The notes beneath the pieces are model-generated. The model was not told where the DNA came from and searched no databases. It was given only the letters and a program-made list of their open reading frames with translations. The translations under genes were made by a program, and so were the position numbers. Below, piece after piece: positions 1 to 8,782 of a DNA stretch of 64,000 nucleotides. Source of the DNA: an uncultured Oscillospiraceae bacterium (GTDB lineage: Bacteria; Bacillota; Clostridia; Oscillospirales; Oscillospiraceae); NCBI GenBank assembly GCA_934573735.1, contig CAKTMC010000001.1:186001-250000 (forward strand). Direction: 5' to 3'. Every line of letters starts with the position of its first letter. Within the stretch, counting starts at the first letter, position 1.

Positions 1-39
1 TATGTCGCAGTCAAGACCGATAAGCGCATAAACAAGTAA
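1..39 (+). CDS. 3' end of an upstream gene, probably the methionine ABC permease
   Basis: The first 39 bases are an open frame ending YVAVKTDKRINK and a TAA stop, 58 bp before metQ. A basic, Lys/Arg-rich cytoplasmic tail followed closely by metQ fits the MetI permease of a metNIQ operon. The identity is inferred from position only, because 12 residues are too few to recognise. Confidence 0.4.
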   Translation, partial: YVAVKTDKRINK

Positions 40-97
40 CTTCTCAAATTTATATAAGGCACTTGGCCAAAATACTTTCTGAAAAGGAGAAATAAAA

Positions 98-982
98 ATG
101 AAAAAGACTCTCGCCATCGTTCTCGCAATCGCACTTGCACTCGCAGTCCTCGCAGGCTGCGGCAGCAGCGCCGGCACTCCCGCCGCATCCGAGGCACCTG
201 CCGCGTCAAATGCTCCCGCAGAGAGCTCCGGCTCCACCGAGCTTACCCCGCTCGTCGTCGGCGCAAGCTCCACCCCGCACGCCGAAATTCTTGAGTCCGT
301 CAAGGACGCTCTTGCAGCCGAGGGCTACGACCTGCAGATCGTTGTCTATGACGACTACGTCCTGCCCAACACCGCCCTTGCAGACGGCGAGCTCGACGCA
401 AACTACTTCCAGCACACTCCCTATCTCAACAGCTTCAACGCCTCCAACGGCACTGAGCTTGTCAGCGCAGCCAAGATTCACTATGAGCCCTTCGGCATCT
501 ACGGCAACGGCGTGAGCGCTCTGTCCGAGCTTCAGCCCGGCGCAACCATCATCATCCCCGCCGACGACTCCAACGAGACTCGCGCACTGCTTCTGCTCCA
601 GCAGGAGGGACTCATCAAGCTCCCCGATGACGCAAGCGCCGAGAAGGGCGTAAATCACCTTGACATCGTCGATGACGGCGGCTACAAGGTCACCCCCGTT
701 CAGGCCGACACCGTTCCCTCCGTCCTCGCCAACAGCGATGCGGGCAGCATTGCAGTCATCAACGGCAACTACGCGCTTCAGGCAGGTCTCAAGGTCGCCG
801 ATGCTCTTGCCATCGAGGATGCCTCCGGTGACGCAGCCCAGACCTACGCCAACATCATCGCCGTCCGCGCAGGCGACGAGAACAGCGAAAAGACCCTTGC
901 TCTCGTCAAGGCTCTCCAGACCGACGCAGTCAAGAGCTTCATCGCCGACAGCTACAACGGCGCAGTCGTCGCAATCTTCTGA
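98..982 (+). CDS. metQ: MetQ/NlpA-family methionine-binding lipoprotein
   Basis: This is the extracytoplasmic binding protein of a D/L-methionine ABC importer. The 294 residues begin with a lipoprotein signal peptide whose lipobox LAGC places the lipidated cysteine at residue 21. A Ser/Ala/Pro-rich linker follows, then the NlpA-family fold starting at PLVVGASSTPHAEIL. The motifs YFQHTPYL and KIHYEPFGIY are typical of MetQ. The length is normal for the family. A GGAGAA ribosome site precedes the ATG, and a strong terminator follows, so this is the last gene of its operon. The permease and ATPase genes should lie just outside the window. Confidence 0.9.
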   Translation: MKKTLAIVLAIALALAVLAGCGSSAGTPAASEAPAASNAPAESSGSTELTPLVVGASSTPHAEILESVKDALAAEGYDLQIVVYDDYVLPNTALADGELDANYFQHTPYLNSFNASNGTELVSAAKIHYEPFGIYGNGVSALSELQPGATIIIPADDSNETRALLLLQQEGLIKLPDDASAEKGVNHLDIVDDGGYKVTPVQADTVPSVLANSDAGSIAVINGNYALQAGLKVADALAIEDASGDAAQTYANIIAVRAGDENSEKTLALVKALQTDAVKSFIADSYNGAVVAIF

Positions 983-1007
983 TAATAATATATATTTATT
1001 AGCTTGA

Positions 1008-1040
1008 CCTCCACGGCGGTTTTCCGCCGTGGAGGTTTTT
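1008..1040 (+). terminator. Rho-independent terminator of metQ
   Basis: A perfect 12-bp stem (CCTCCACGGCGG with its complement), a 4-base loop and five Ts directly follow metQ. Confidence 0.9.
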
Positions 1041-1061
1041 GCCCGCGCAACAAAGCGTTGC

Positions 1062-1091
1062 TTGTTTTTTTGTACATGTATGCTTTATAAT
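1062..1091 (+). promoter_or_regulatory. Sigma-A-type promoter for the HTH/zinc-ribbon gene
   Basis: TTGTTT, an 18-bp spacer and TATAAT lie just upstream of the ATG at 1111. A GAGGTG ribosome site is at 1098-1103. Confidence 0.6.
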
Positions 1092-1110
1092 AGCTATGAG
1101 GTGATACTTA

Positions 1111-1572
1111 ATGGAAACCAAGGATATAATTTTTGAGCTTCGGGCAAAGAAGGGTATGTCTCAGGACGAGCTTGCGGAGAAGCTGTTCGTAACACGTCAG
1201 GCTGTCTCCCGCTGGGAAAACGGCGAGACTACCCCGAACACGGAAACGCTCAAGCTGCTGTCAAGGCTCTTTGACGTTTCGATAAACACTCTGCTCGGCT
1301 CTCCGCGACAGCTCATTTGTCAGTGCTGCGGAATGCCGCTGTCCGACGATGAAATCAGCCGGGAGAATAACGGCAATTTCAACGAGGAATACTGCAAATG
1401 GTGCTACACTGACGGCAAATATATGTATCACAGCATGGATGATTTAATCGAGGTCTGCGTGCAGAACATGGCGGGCGACAGCTTTACCCCCGAGCAGGCG
1501 CGTGCATACATGAGCGATTTGCTACCAAGGCTTGACTACTGGAAAAAGCAAATCGGCGAGGTTACGAAATGA
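1111..1572 (+). CDS. XRE-family HTH protein with a C-terminal zinc ribbon
   Basis: Residues 16-62 form a Cro/CI-type helix-turn-helix (MSQDELAEKLFVTRQAVSRWENG), so the protein probably binds DNA. From residue 70 a second part carries CQCCGMPL and YCKWC, with cysteines at 70, 72, 73, 95 and 98. This matches the putative zinc-ribbon domain often fused to such HTH proteins. The stop overlaps the next start (ATGA), so it is translationally coupled to the methyltransferase behind it. A regulator of that pair is a reasonable guess; the target is unknown. Confidence 0.8.
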   Translation: METKDIIFELRAKKGMSQDELAEKLFVTRQAVSRWENGETTPNTETLKLLSRLFDVSINTLLGSPRQLICQCCGMPLSDDEISRENNGNFNEEYCKWCYTDGKYMYHSMDDLIEVCVQNMAGDSFTPEQARAYMSDLLPRLDYWKKQIGEVTK

Positions 1573-2126
1573 GCTACATGGGCGACCGCTTTTGGTGGGA
1601 TGCGAGATTTAAGGCGAGGGCGCAGAGCCCGACGCGGCATGAGCAGCGCTTGGAGGCGGATATTTCACGCTTCAAGCCCGAGAGCACAGTGCTTGAGCTT
1701 GCCTGCGGCGACGGGCGAAACGCGCTGTATCTGGCGCGCTTGGGCTTTACGGTATATGCCGTCGATTTCAGCGAGGAGGCTCTGCGGCGTCTGAGGCACT
1801 TTGCCAAGGATGAGGGCTTGGACATAAGCAGCCGCCTTGTGAACTTGGTCGAGGACGATTTCTCGGATTTGGGCGCAAGCTTTGACGCGATTATCATAAA
1901 TCATTACCGCCTGCCCAAGCCGCAGTATGAAAAAATCCCCGCACTTTTAAAGCCGGAGGGCATACTCTGGGTAAACGGCTTTGCAGCTCTCCCCGCCGAT
2001 AATCCCAATGTGACGGAAAACGACCTCCTGCGGGATGAGGATCTTGAATTTCTCCGCTCTATAAGCCCTATTGAGAAGGAGCTATACCACGATGGCTTAT
2101 TCGTAAGATATATCTGGTCAAAATAG
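1569..2126 (+). CDS. Class I SAM-dependent methyltransferase
   Basis: The 185-residue protein has the SAM-binding motif I LELACGDGRN at residues 42-51, followed by the acidic strand end VYAVDFSEEAL. It resembles the small TehB/UbiE-like cytoplasmic methyltransferases. The N-terminus FWWDARF is common in this group. The substrate cannot be read from the sequence. It shares a two-gene operon with the HTH/zinc-ribbon protein, overlapping it by 4 bases. Confidence 0.8.
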   Translation: MSYMGDRFWWDARFKARAQSPTRHEQRLEADISRFKPESTVLELACGDGRNALYLARLGFTVYAVDFSEEALRRLRHFAKDEGLDISSRLVNLVEDDFSDLGASFDAIIINHYRLPKPQYEKIPALLKPEGILWVNGFAALPADNPNVTENDLLRDEDLEFLRSISPIEKELYHDGLFVRYIWSK

Positions 2127-2147
2127 GCATATATTATCGACGCAGCA

Positions 2148-2187
2148 AAGCTCCGCGGCACGGTCAGACCGTATCGCGGAGCTTTTG
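2148..2187. terminator. Terminator between convergent genes
   Basis: AAAGCTCCGCG pairs with CGCGGAGCTTT across a short loop that itself contains ACGGTCAGACCGT. The T run serves the methyltransferase operon. The amino-acid ABC operon converges from the other side. Confidence 0.75.
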
Positions 2188-2245
2188 TTATATATTTATA
2201 TATTATTATTAATAGTAAGCTTTATATATTATTATAATAAAGCGC

Positions 2246-3013
2246 TCACAGCACCTTGGAGAGAAAATCCTTGAGGCGCGGGCTCTTGGGATTGTCAAAA
2301 ATATCCTCGGGGCTGCCCTGCTCGACTATCCTGCCCTCGTCCATAAACACGACGCGGTTGCCGACCTCGCGGGCAAAGCCCATCTCATGCGTCACGACTA
2401 CCATGGTCATGCCGGTCTTGGCCAGATTTTTCATAACGTCCAGCACCTCGCCGACCATCTCCGGGTCAAGCGCGGAGGTGGGCTCGTCAAAGAGCATCAC
2501 GTCGGGCTCCATCGCAAGCGCGCGCACTATCGCAACACGCTGCTTCTGGCCGCCGGAGAGCTGCGCGGGATATGCGTCCGCACGGTCTCCAAGTCCCACG
2601 CGCTGCAAAAGCGAGAGAGCCTTCGCCTCGGCGTCGGCACGGTTTTCGTGCTTTACAAGCAGCGGCGCCATGGTCATGTTGCCCATTATCGTCTTATGCG
2701 GGAAGAGATTAAAGTGCTGGAACACCATGCCCATCTTCCGGCGATGCTCGTCGAGGTCGATTTTCTTGCCCTGCGCGTCCTTTTTCTTGGTGATGTCCAC
2801 GCCGTCAAACACTATGCTGCCCTCGGTCGGATGCTCAAGCAGATTGAGCGAGCGCAAAAAGGTAGACTTACCCGAGCCGGAGGGACCGATGATGACAATA
2901 ACGTCGCCCTTGCAGATATCGAGGCTCACGCCGTCGAGCGCCTTTATCGCACCCTTGTTATAATACATTTTCAGGTCGCTGACCTGTATCAGTACATTGT
3001 TATTTGTCTCCAC
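2246..3013 (-). CDS. Polar amino-acid ABC transporter, ATP-binding protein
   Basis: This GlnQ/ArtP-type ATPase powers amino-acid uptake from the cytoplasmic face. Visible motifs are Walker A GPSGSGKS (43-50), the Q-loop region VFQHFNLFPH (about 98-107), the ABC signature LSGGQKQR (152-159), Walker B DVMLFDEP (171-178) and the H-loop VVTHEM. At 255 residues the length is standard. It overlaps the permease gene by 14 bases. The ARG-box-like operator upstream of the operon suggests arginine or a related basic amino acid as substrate. Confidence 0.9.
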   Translation of the reverse strand: METNNNVLIQVSDLKMYYNKGAIKALDGVSLDICKGDVIVIIGPSGSGKSTFLRSLNLLEHPTEGSIVFDGVDITKKKDAQGKKIDLDEHRRKMGMVFQHFNLFPHKTIMGNMTMAPLLVKHENRADAEAKALSLLQRVGLGDRADAYPAQLSGGQKQRVAIVRALAMEPDVMLFDEPTSALDPEMVGEVLDVMKNLAKTGMTMVVVTHEMGFAREVGNRVVFMDEGRIVEQGSPEDIFDNPKSPRLKDFLSKVL

Positions 3014-3683
3014 GGCTCATCTTCCTTTCAAAATGTCCGAACAGCTTGCTGAGGATGAAGGTCAGCAGGAAGTATATCACACCGACTATCACCAGCGGCT
3101 CTATCGGCAGGTAGGTCGCGCCCTTGACAAGCAGGTACTGCGTCATAAGATCGCCGATGAAGAAGGTCGAGGCCAGCGAGGTGTCCTTGATTATCATGAT
3201 AAACTCGTTGCCGAGGGCGGGGAGTATGGTCTTGAGCGCCTGCGGCATTACGACGTGCCAGAGGCACTGCGCCTTGCTCAGTCCGAGGCTGCGCGCCGCC
3301 TCTGTCTGTCCCGCGTCAACGGACTTGATGCCGGAGCGTATGACCTCCGAGACATAGGCCGCGCTGTTGCAGACAAGAGCTATCGCAATGCAGAGAAACT
3401 TCTGCTTATTGAGCGCGGGTATAAGCTGCGGCAATGCAAAATAGAAGAAGTAGAGCTGTAGCAGCATGGGCGTGCCGCGAATTATCTCGATATACGCCGT
3501 AGAAAGCCAGCGCAGAGGCGCAATGCGGGACATTTTCATGCCGGCAAGCAGAGTTGCAAGTATCGCGCCGAAGAAAACGGTTATAGCGGAGAGCAGCAGC
3601 GTATAGCCCACGCCGTCTATCAGGAACTTGTCCCAGTATTTTGTGAGTATCTTTATTATATTGTCAAAGCTTATAAAGCTCAT
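3000..3683 (-). CDS. Polar amino-acid ABC transporter, permease
   Basis: This is a 227-residue HisM/GlnP-type inner-membrane subunit with about five hydrophobic segments. The family motif EIIRGTPMLLQLYF lies near residues 66-79. The EAA loop that docks the ATPase, EAARSLGLSKAQ, is at 128-139. It is the middle gene of the SBP-permease-ATPase operon. A hairpin separates it from the binding-protein gene. Confidence 0.9.
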   Translation of the reverse strand: MSFISFDNIIKILTKYWDKFLIDGVGYTLLLSAITVFFGAILATLLAGMKMSRIAPLRWLSTAYIEIIRGTPMLLQLYFFYFALPQLIPALNKQKFLCIAIALVCNSAAYVSEVIRSGIKSVDAGQTEAARSLGLSKAQCLWHVVMPQALKTILPALGNEFIMIIKDTSLASTFFIGDLMTQYLLVKGATYLPIEPLVIVGVIYFLLTFILSKLFGHFERKMSRGDK

Positions 3684-3711
3684 TTTCCCACTCCTGTCAG
3701 TGCTTACTTAA

Positions 3712-3747
3712 GCAGCGGGATACCGTATCTCTACGCTATCCCGCTGC
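3712..3747 (-). promoter_or_regulatory. Intercistronic hairpin after the binding-protein gene
   Basis: GCAGCGGGATA pairs with TATCCCGCTGC across 14 bases, with no strong T run on the minus strand. Such stems usually protect the binding-protein mRNA and reduce read-through into the permease gene. Confidence 0.6.
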
Positions 3748-3766
3748 GTTATGCTCGGGTCTATGC

Positions 3767-4630
3767 TCAGTCTATGGTCTTTTCGGTTGCGTTTTCGGAC
3801 TTGGCAAGCTCGATGGCTGCCTCGTACCATTCACCGTAGAGCCCGTCGGCGTATGCCTTGGCAAGCGCCTCATTGACGACTGCAAGCAGCTCATCCTCGC
3901 CCTTGGTGATAAGGACTACATTTGCCTCGTACTCGGCCTTTACCTCAATCTCGCAGGAGCAGACGGCAAGGTCGGGGTTGGAGTCGATTATCATTTCCGC
4001 ATTGCCCTTTGCAACGACCAGAGCCTCGATATTGCCGTTTTGAAGCTCGAGAACGCCGGTGCCGAGGTCGCCGATGGTGATGGGGTTAGCGTCCGGAAGC
4101 TGATCGGTGAGAAGCTGCATCTGGAGGGAGGCGACCTGTGCGCCCACGTCAAGCCCGGCAAAATCTGCGGGGGTCTTGTATTTCTCGGTGTCGGCGGCGC
4201 GGACAAGTATCACCTGCTCGGTCTCGTTGTCGCCGGCGTAGTAGTAATCGGAGAGGTTATAGTTCTCGGCGCGTTCCTCGGTCCATGACCAGCCGGAAAT
4301 GGAAATGGGAACGGTGGCGGTGTAAACTGCGGTCTGGCAGGCATCGAAGCCCATCGCTTCTATAGTGAGGTCAACGCCGATATAGTCAGCGATGTACTTT
4401 GCCAGCATCACGTCAAAGCCGACGTACTGCTCCTGACCGGACTTGGAGGCGTCAACGAATTCCATCGGGGCATAGTCGGGGGAAAGCGCCACGGTGAGAA
4501 CGCCGTCTGCCTTGATTTTTTCGAGCGCGTTTTGTGCCTCCTGCTTATCGGAGCTGCTGCCGCAGGCGCAGAGAGAGGCGACCATTGCAATGCACATAAG
4601 TATGCATACAAGCTTAGTTATCTTTTTCAT
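3767..4630 (-). CDS. Amino-acid ABC transporter substrate-binding lipoprotein
   Basis: This is a 287-residue family 3 extracellular solute-binding protein. The signal peptide ends in the lipobox LCAC with the lipidated cysteine near residue 23. The mature start GVLTVALSPDYAPMEF and the sequence YVGFDVMLAKYIADYIG are classical for the family. It leads the operon and has its own promoter and an ARG-box-like operator. Arginine, ornithine or lysine is the likely ligand class; the binding residues alone do not decide this by eye. Confidence 0.9.
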   Translation of the reverse strand: MKKITKLVCILMCIAMVASLCACGSSSDKQEAQNALEKIKADGVLTVALSPDYAPMEFVDASKSGQEQYVGFDVMLAKYIADYIGVDLTIEAMGFDACQTAVYTATVPISISGWSWTEERAENYNLSDYYYAGDNETEQVILVRAADTEKYKTPADFAGLDVGAQVASLQMQLLTDQLPDANPITIGDLGTGVLELQNGNIEALVVAKGNAEMIIDSNPDLAVCSCEIEVKAEYEANVVLITKGEDELLAVVNEALAKAYADGLYGEWYEAAIELAKSENATEKTID

Positions 4631-4684
4631 TTCTGTTCCTCTTTTCCGAGTTGATTTTGTTATTGTTTGAGGTTTTGTGTTTCG

Positions 4685-4741
4685 ATGAATTTTTATTCAT
4701 TTGACAGCTTGAATAATAGCAGCTTTATTCAATAAAGTCAA
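4685..4741 (-). promoter_or_regulatory. Promoter and ARG-box-like operators of the amino-acid ABC operon
   Basis: On the minus strand, TTGACT (4736-4741), a 17-bp spacer and TATTAT (4713-4718) form the promoter. Just downstream lies the perfect palindrome ATGAAT-TTTT-ATTCAT (4685-4700), which matches the ArgR/AhrC ARG-box pattern. A second palindrome, CTTTATT-C-AATAAAG (4723-4737), covers the spacer and part of the -35. Confidence 0.65.
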
Positions 4742-4908
4742 GCGGTTGTTGCATAAATATTTGCTTGTTTTTGCATTTTGTGAAAGTTTATGCGCTGGGA
4801 GCGGCTTTTCCCGGCGCAGTTTGTATATTTTGATATGAGAATATTCATTGATTTTTGCATTATGCAAAAAGGCTTCCATTTAGCAAGCTCTCAAGTAAAA
4901 ATGCATGA

Positions 4909-4937
4909 CAAAAGCCTGTGCATTGCACAGGCTTTGT
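4909..4937 (-). terminator. Terminator of rpmE
   Basis: AAAGCCTGTGC pairs with GCACAGGCTTT across a 3-base loop, 11 bp beyond the rpmE stop. Confidence 0.85.
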
Positions 4938-4947
4938 CATAAGCAAA

Positions 4948-5148
4948 TTACTTGATGCCGTACTTCTTGTTGAACTTATCAACACGGCCGCTGGTGTCGA
5001 CCAGCTTCTGCTTGCCGGTGTAGAAGGGGTGGCACTTGGAGCAGATTTCAACGGTGATGTTCTTCTTGGTGGAGCCGGTCTCGATGACGGCGCCGCAAGC
5101 GCACTTGATAGTGGTCTGCTCGTACTTAGGATGGATTCCTTCCTTCAT
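4948..5148 (-). CDS. rpmE: 50S ribosomal protein L31
   Basis: The 66-residue protein starts MKEGIHPKYEQTTIKCACG and contains CSKCHPFYTGKQK. Cysteines 16, 18, 36 and 39 make it the zinc-binding (C+) form. Bacteria with this form can swap it for a zinc-free paralogue under zinc limitation; none is visible here. It is a single-gene unit with its own promoter and terminator. Confidence 0.97.
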   Translation of the reverse strand: MKEGIHPKYEQTTIKCACGAVIETGSTKKNITVEICSKCHPFYTGKQKLVDTSGRVDKFNKKYGIK

Positions 5149-5215
5149 GGTTATGTCTCCTCATCATGTGCTGCCTTGATTGTGCGCAAAGGCATAGTTA
5201 CAAGACGCAAAAAGG

Positions 5216-5244
5216 ATTGTAACACAGCGGCGCGCGCAATGCAA
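5216..5244 (-). promoter_or_regulatory. Promoter of rpmE
   Basis: TTGCAT (5239-5244), a 17-bp spacer and TACAAT (5216-5221) on the minus strand. Confidence 0.6.
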
Positions 5245-5269
5245 GTATTTTTAAGAATTTTCTTTATTT

Positions 5270-8200
5270 TTAAGCTTTTTTCGGCGCATCGACCGGCACG
5301 CTCAGGGCTTTTCCCGCCGCGAGGAAGTACAGCACGCACTCACGCACCCGTTTTCCCGTTATGCGCTCCATGGCGCGAGCGTAGGCCTGAAGCTGAGCTG
5401 CATAAAACTCCGCGCGCTGCTCAAGCGTCGCTCCGCTGACTCGGTCGGTCTTATAGTCTATTATCACAAGCTCGCCGTCCTCCTCAATGCAGCAGTCCAC
5501 AACGCCCTGGAGCAAGACCTCCTCCCCTGCCGCCGTGCCGAATATCTCGCCCGCGTCACAGAGGAGTGAAAACTTGAATTCCCTGCGCATACTCTGCGCC
5601 GAGAGCATACGACTGCCGAGCGGCGAACGGAACAAGCCGTCTATCGCCGCCGCGTCAACGGCCTCCGCTTCACGCGCAGTTATAAACCTTTCGCTCTTGA
5701 GCCGCGCTATCTCATTTTTTATATCATCAAGGCTGCCGCTTTTTGAAAAGTCCATATATTGAAGCACCAGATGCGTTGCAACACCGCGCTCCGTGCCCGT
5801 GGCGGGTCTGTCCTGCTTTCCGAAATCCGGGCTTCTGAACTTGGGCGCGGGCTTGGGTGCGACGCTCTCCGCGTCCTCGTCCGCCGTCTCCCTGCCCTTG
5901 AGCTCCGTAGCCGTGACCTTGGAGGGCAGTCGCTCCGCATCGGCAAAGGGATAGACAAAGCTCAGCTTGCGCTCAAGCTCCGTAATAAGCTCCTCGTCGC
6001 TGCCCGCCACAGGCTCGTCCGCGTCCTGTATCAGCTCTGTCTCCGGCAACTCTGCGGATGACATGGAGATATGCTCCCCCTTGTCCGCAATGGCGGAGTA
6101 TATCATCCAGTCCAGCATCGACGATGCCGAGGCCAGAAGCTGCGGCGCCATAGGCTCCGTGACCTCCTCACGCGCCTTAGCAAGCGTTTTTTCGCAGTCC
6201 TTAACCGTGCCCGTGACTATCAGGCGCTCCTTTGCCCGCGTCAGCGCGACGTACAAAAGCCGCAGCTCCTCGGACAGCGTCTCCCGCTCAAGGCGCAGAC
6301 GTATCGCGTTGCGGGCAAGTGTCGGATATTCGATGCGCCGCCTCGTGTCCGTAAGCTTCGGTCCGAGACCAAGCACCGGATGCACGAGCACGGACTCCAT
6401 ACCGTCACGCTTATTAAATCTCCGCGCCGTATCACAGAGGAACACGACCGGGAACTCAAGTCCCTTTGACTTATGCACCGACATTATCTGCACTGCCGAG
6501 GCCGTCGCCGCACCCGTGGTCGGCTCCTGCCCCTTTTCGGCAAGCCGCCGCAGCCATAGCACAAAGCGATGCAGTCCCCGATATCCACTGCTCTCAAAGC
6601 GCTCCGAAAGCTCCGCAAGCTCCAGAAGATTTGCCCTGCGCTGCTCGCCGTCGCTCATCGCGCTGCAAATCGCCAGCATATCAAGCTCCGTACACAGTCT
6701 CCACACAAGCTCCGCCGCGCTCATATCCGCAGCCTCACGGCGGTATGTCGTAAGCACAGTTATAAACTCGGCGCATTTTTCATCCGTCTCCGCCGCCGCA
6801 CAGAGCGCCGTATAAAAGTCGCAGCGCTTTCCGGCGGCGCGTATCGCGGAAAGCTCATCGGCGGAAAAGCCGAATACCGGCGAGCGCAGCACGGCGATGA
6901 GTGGAATATCCTGATGCGGATTATCTATCACCGCAAGCAGCGAGGTGAGCGTGGATATCTCGACCGAGGTGAAAAAGCCCCCGCCCTGCCCTGCCGCGAC
7001 CGGCACGCACTGCTGCTGCAAGGCATTTCTGTAAACGCCGCCGACAGCGTTTGCCGAGCGCAGCAAAATCGCAATGTCGCCGTATTCCAGCGGACGCGGG
7101 CCGTTTTTCCCGCTGACCGTGACTTGCTCGTCGATAAGACGGCGTATGCGCGCGGCGACGTAACGCGCCTCAAGCTCTGTCTTGTCGGGGCTTTCCTCAT
7201 CGTCCTCGCCTCGCGGCAGCTCGATGAGACACAGCTCCGGCTTCGGCACCTCGCCCTCATAGGACGCGCCGCATTTCAGCGCGGCGGCCTCGTCATAGTC
7301 GATATCGCCGAGCTCACGCGACATACATAGACCAAAGACGGCATTTGCGGCCTCCAGCACCTCGCGCCGTGAGCGGAAATTCTCCTGAAGCATTATGCGC
7401 CTCGGCGCAGTCGGGGCAGCCTTGTCGTAATCGGCGTAATCAAGATATTTTTCGGTGAATATCTCGGGGTCTGCAAGGCGGAAGCGATATATCGACTGCT
7501 TCACGTCGCCGACCATGAATAGATTTTTCCCGTCTCGGGAGATGGCGCGGAATATCTCGTCCTGCACGCGGCTGACGTCCTGATATTCGTCGACCATGAT
7601 CTCCGTGTAGCGTCCGCTGAGTCTGCGCGCAAGCTCCGAGGGGCTTCCGTCCTCATTCGTGAGAAGCCGCACCGACATATGCTCAAGGTCGGAGTAATCG
7701 ACGACACCGGCGCGGCGCTTATCCTTGGAAAGCTCCTCGGCAAAGTCGAGCGTCAGTCCGAGCAGGGCAGTCATGGCGGGAGTTGTGAGCCGAAGCTCGC
7801 TCAAAAGCTTATCGGAGTCGGAATAGAGCATATCCGCAAGCTTTTCGCAGGCCTTTTTACAGGCGTTGCGGCGGTTTTTTGCAAAATCCGACAGCGCAGG
7901 GTCAGGCGAACGGACAAGTCTGCCGAGCTTTGTAAACTCTATCGGCAGGCACTCCCGCGCCGCATCCCAGCCGATATTGAGCCTGCGGCGCAGCTCTCGA
8001 AGCTGCTCTGCCGGGGCTGCCATCGCGTCCATATATGCCTCTGATATCTTCGTCTCGGCGGATATGGCCTGCATCACGCGCTCAAGCTCCGCCGCCCAGT
8101 AATCCACGATAGAGCCGACGCGCTCCATTGTCTCGCGCCCCCACGGGGTCTGCCCCACGTCGTCTACTTCTCTGCTCAAAAGCGCCACCTGCTCCGTCGC

Positions 8201-8782
8201 CCACTGCTCGGGACGCGCATGGCACTGCATTTTATCATGCATCGTGAGCACAAGCTCCGTGAGCCGCTTATCGTCACGCCCCGCGCCGACGGTATCCGCC
8301 AGCAGCGTAAAGCCGGGGTGCTCCTCGGGCTTTTCATAATAGCTATCCATAACGCGCTTGAGTGCCGCGTCCTTCATCGCCGCAATTCGGTCATCGTCGG
8401 CTATCTTAAACTGCGGCGGCAGACCGCAGGCGTGGCAGTGCTCACGCAGAAGCGCCGCGCAGAAGCTGTGTATCGTGCCTATCTGTGCCTTCTGGCACAG
8501 CGCGCTCTGGCGGCGCAGACGCTTATTGGCGGGATCCGCGGCAAGCGCGTTCGCTATCTCGTCCATAATGCGCCCGCGCAGCTCACCCGCGGCGGCGCGC
8601 GTGAAGGTTATAATAAGGAAGCTGTCGATATCGACGGGGTGTTCGGCGTCGGTTATATAGCCCATCAGGCGCTCCGTGAGAACGCGGGTCTTGCCGCTGC
8701 CCGCCCCCGCAGACACCAGTACCGCGCTTCCTCTCGCGTTTATCGCCGCCGCCTGCGAGACGGTGGCCTTGAATTCAGCCAT
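5270..8782 (-). CDS. addA: ATP-dependent helicase/nuclease subunit A (AddA)
   Basis: AddA is the motor and one nuclease of the AddAB complex, which resects double-strand ends for RecA. It has 1170 residues. Walker A AGAGSGKT is at 25-32. Further UvrD-type motifs are TFTRAAA, VDEYQDVSRVQ, GDVKQSIYRFR and the late motif SVHKSKGLEFPVVF. Near the C-terminus, IIDYKTDR (around residue 1109) is the RecB-family nuclease signature. The gene overlaps addB by 8 bases. The length is at the short end of the usual 1200-residue range, but no domain appears missing. Confidence 0.95.
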   Translation of the reverse strand: MAEFKATVSQAAAINARGSAVLVSAGAGSGKTRVLTERLMGYITDAEHPVDIDSFLIITFTRAAAGELRGRIMDEIANALAADPANKRLRRQSALCQKAQIGTIHSFCAALLREHCHACGLPPQFKIADDDRIAAMKDAALKRVMDSYYEKPEEHPGFTLLADTVGAGRDDKRLTELVLTMHDKMQCHARPEQWATEQVALLSREVDDVGQTPWGRETMERVGSIVDYWAAELERVMQAISAETKISEAYMDAMAAPAEQLRELRRRLNIGWDAARECLPIEFTKLGRLVRSPDPALSDFAKNRRNACKKACEKLADMLYSDSDKLLSELRLTTPAMTALLGLTLDFAEELSKDKRRAGVVDYSDLEHMSVRLLTNEDGSPSELARRLSGRYTEIMVDEYQDVSRVQDEIFRAISRDGKNLFMVGDVKQSIYRFRLADPEIFTEKYLDYADYDKAAPTAPRRIMLQENFRSRREVLEAANAVFGLCMSRELGDIDYDEAAALKCGASYEGEVPKPELCLIELPRGEDDEESPDKTELEARYVAARIRRLIDEQVTVSGKNGPRPLEYGDIAILLRSANAVGGVYRNALQQQCVPVAAGQGGGFFTSVEISTLTSLLAVIDNPHQDIPLIAVLRSPVFGFSADELSAIRAAGKRCDFYTALCAAAETDEKCAEFITVLTTYRREAADMSAAELVWRLCTELDMLAICSAMSDGEQRRANLLELAELSERFESSGYRGLHRFVLWLRRLAEKGQEPTTGAATASAVQIMSVHKSKGLEFPVVFLCDTARRFNKRDGMESVLVHPVLGLGPKLTDTRRRIEYPTLARNAIRLRLERETLSEELRLLYVALTRAKERLIVTGTVKDCEKTLAKAREEVTEPMAPQLLASASSMLDWMIYSAIADKGEHISMSSAELPETELIQDADEPVAGSDEELITELERKLSFVYPFADAERLPSKVTATELKGRETADEDAESVAPKPAPKFRSPDFGKQDRPATGTERGVATHLVLQYMDFSKSGSLDDIKNEIARLKSERFITAREAEAVDAAAIDGLFRSPLGSRMLSAQSMRREFKFSLLCDAGEIFGTAAGEEVLLQGVVDCCIEEDGELVIIDYKTDRVSGATLEQRAEFYAAQLQAYARAMERITGKRVRECVLYFLAAGKALSVPVDAPKKA

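Larger units (their letters stand above)
4631..4947. other. Intergenic region between the amino-acid ABC operon and rpmE
   Basis: This 317-base stretch holds the ABC promoter and operators (4685-4741) and the rpmE terminator (4909-4937). The A/T-rich middle (about 4750-4900) shows no gene. A 60-codon frame there looks like chance. Confidence 0.6.
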
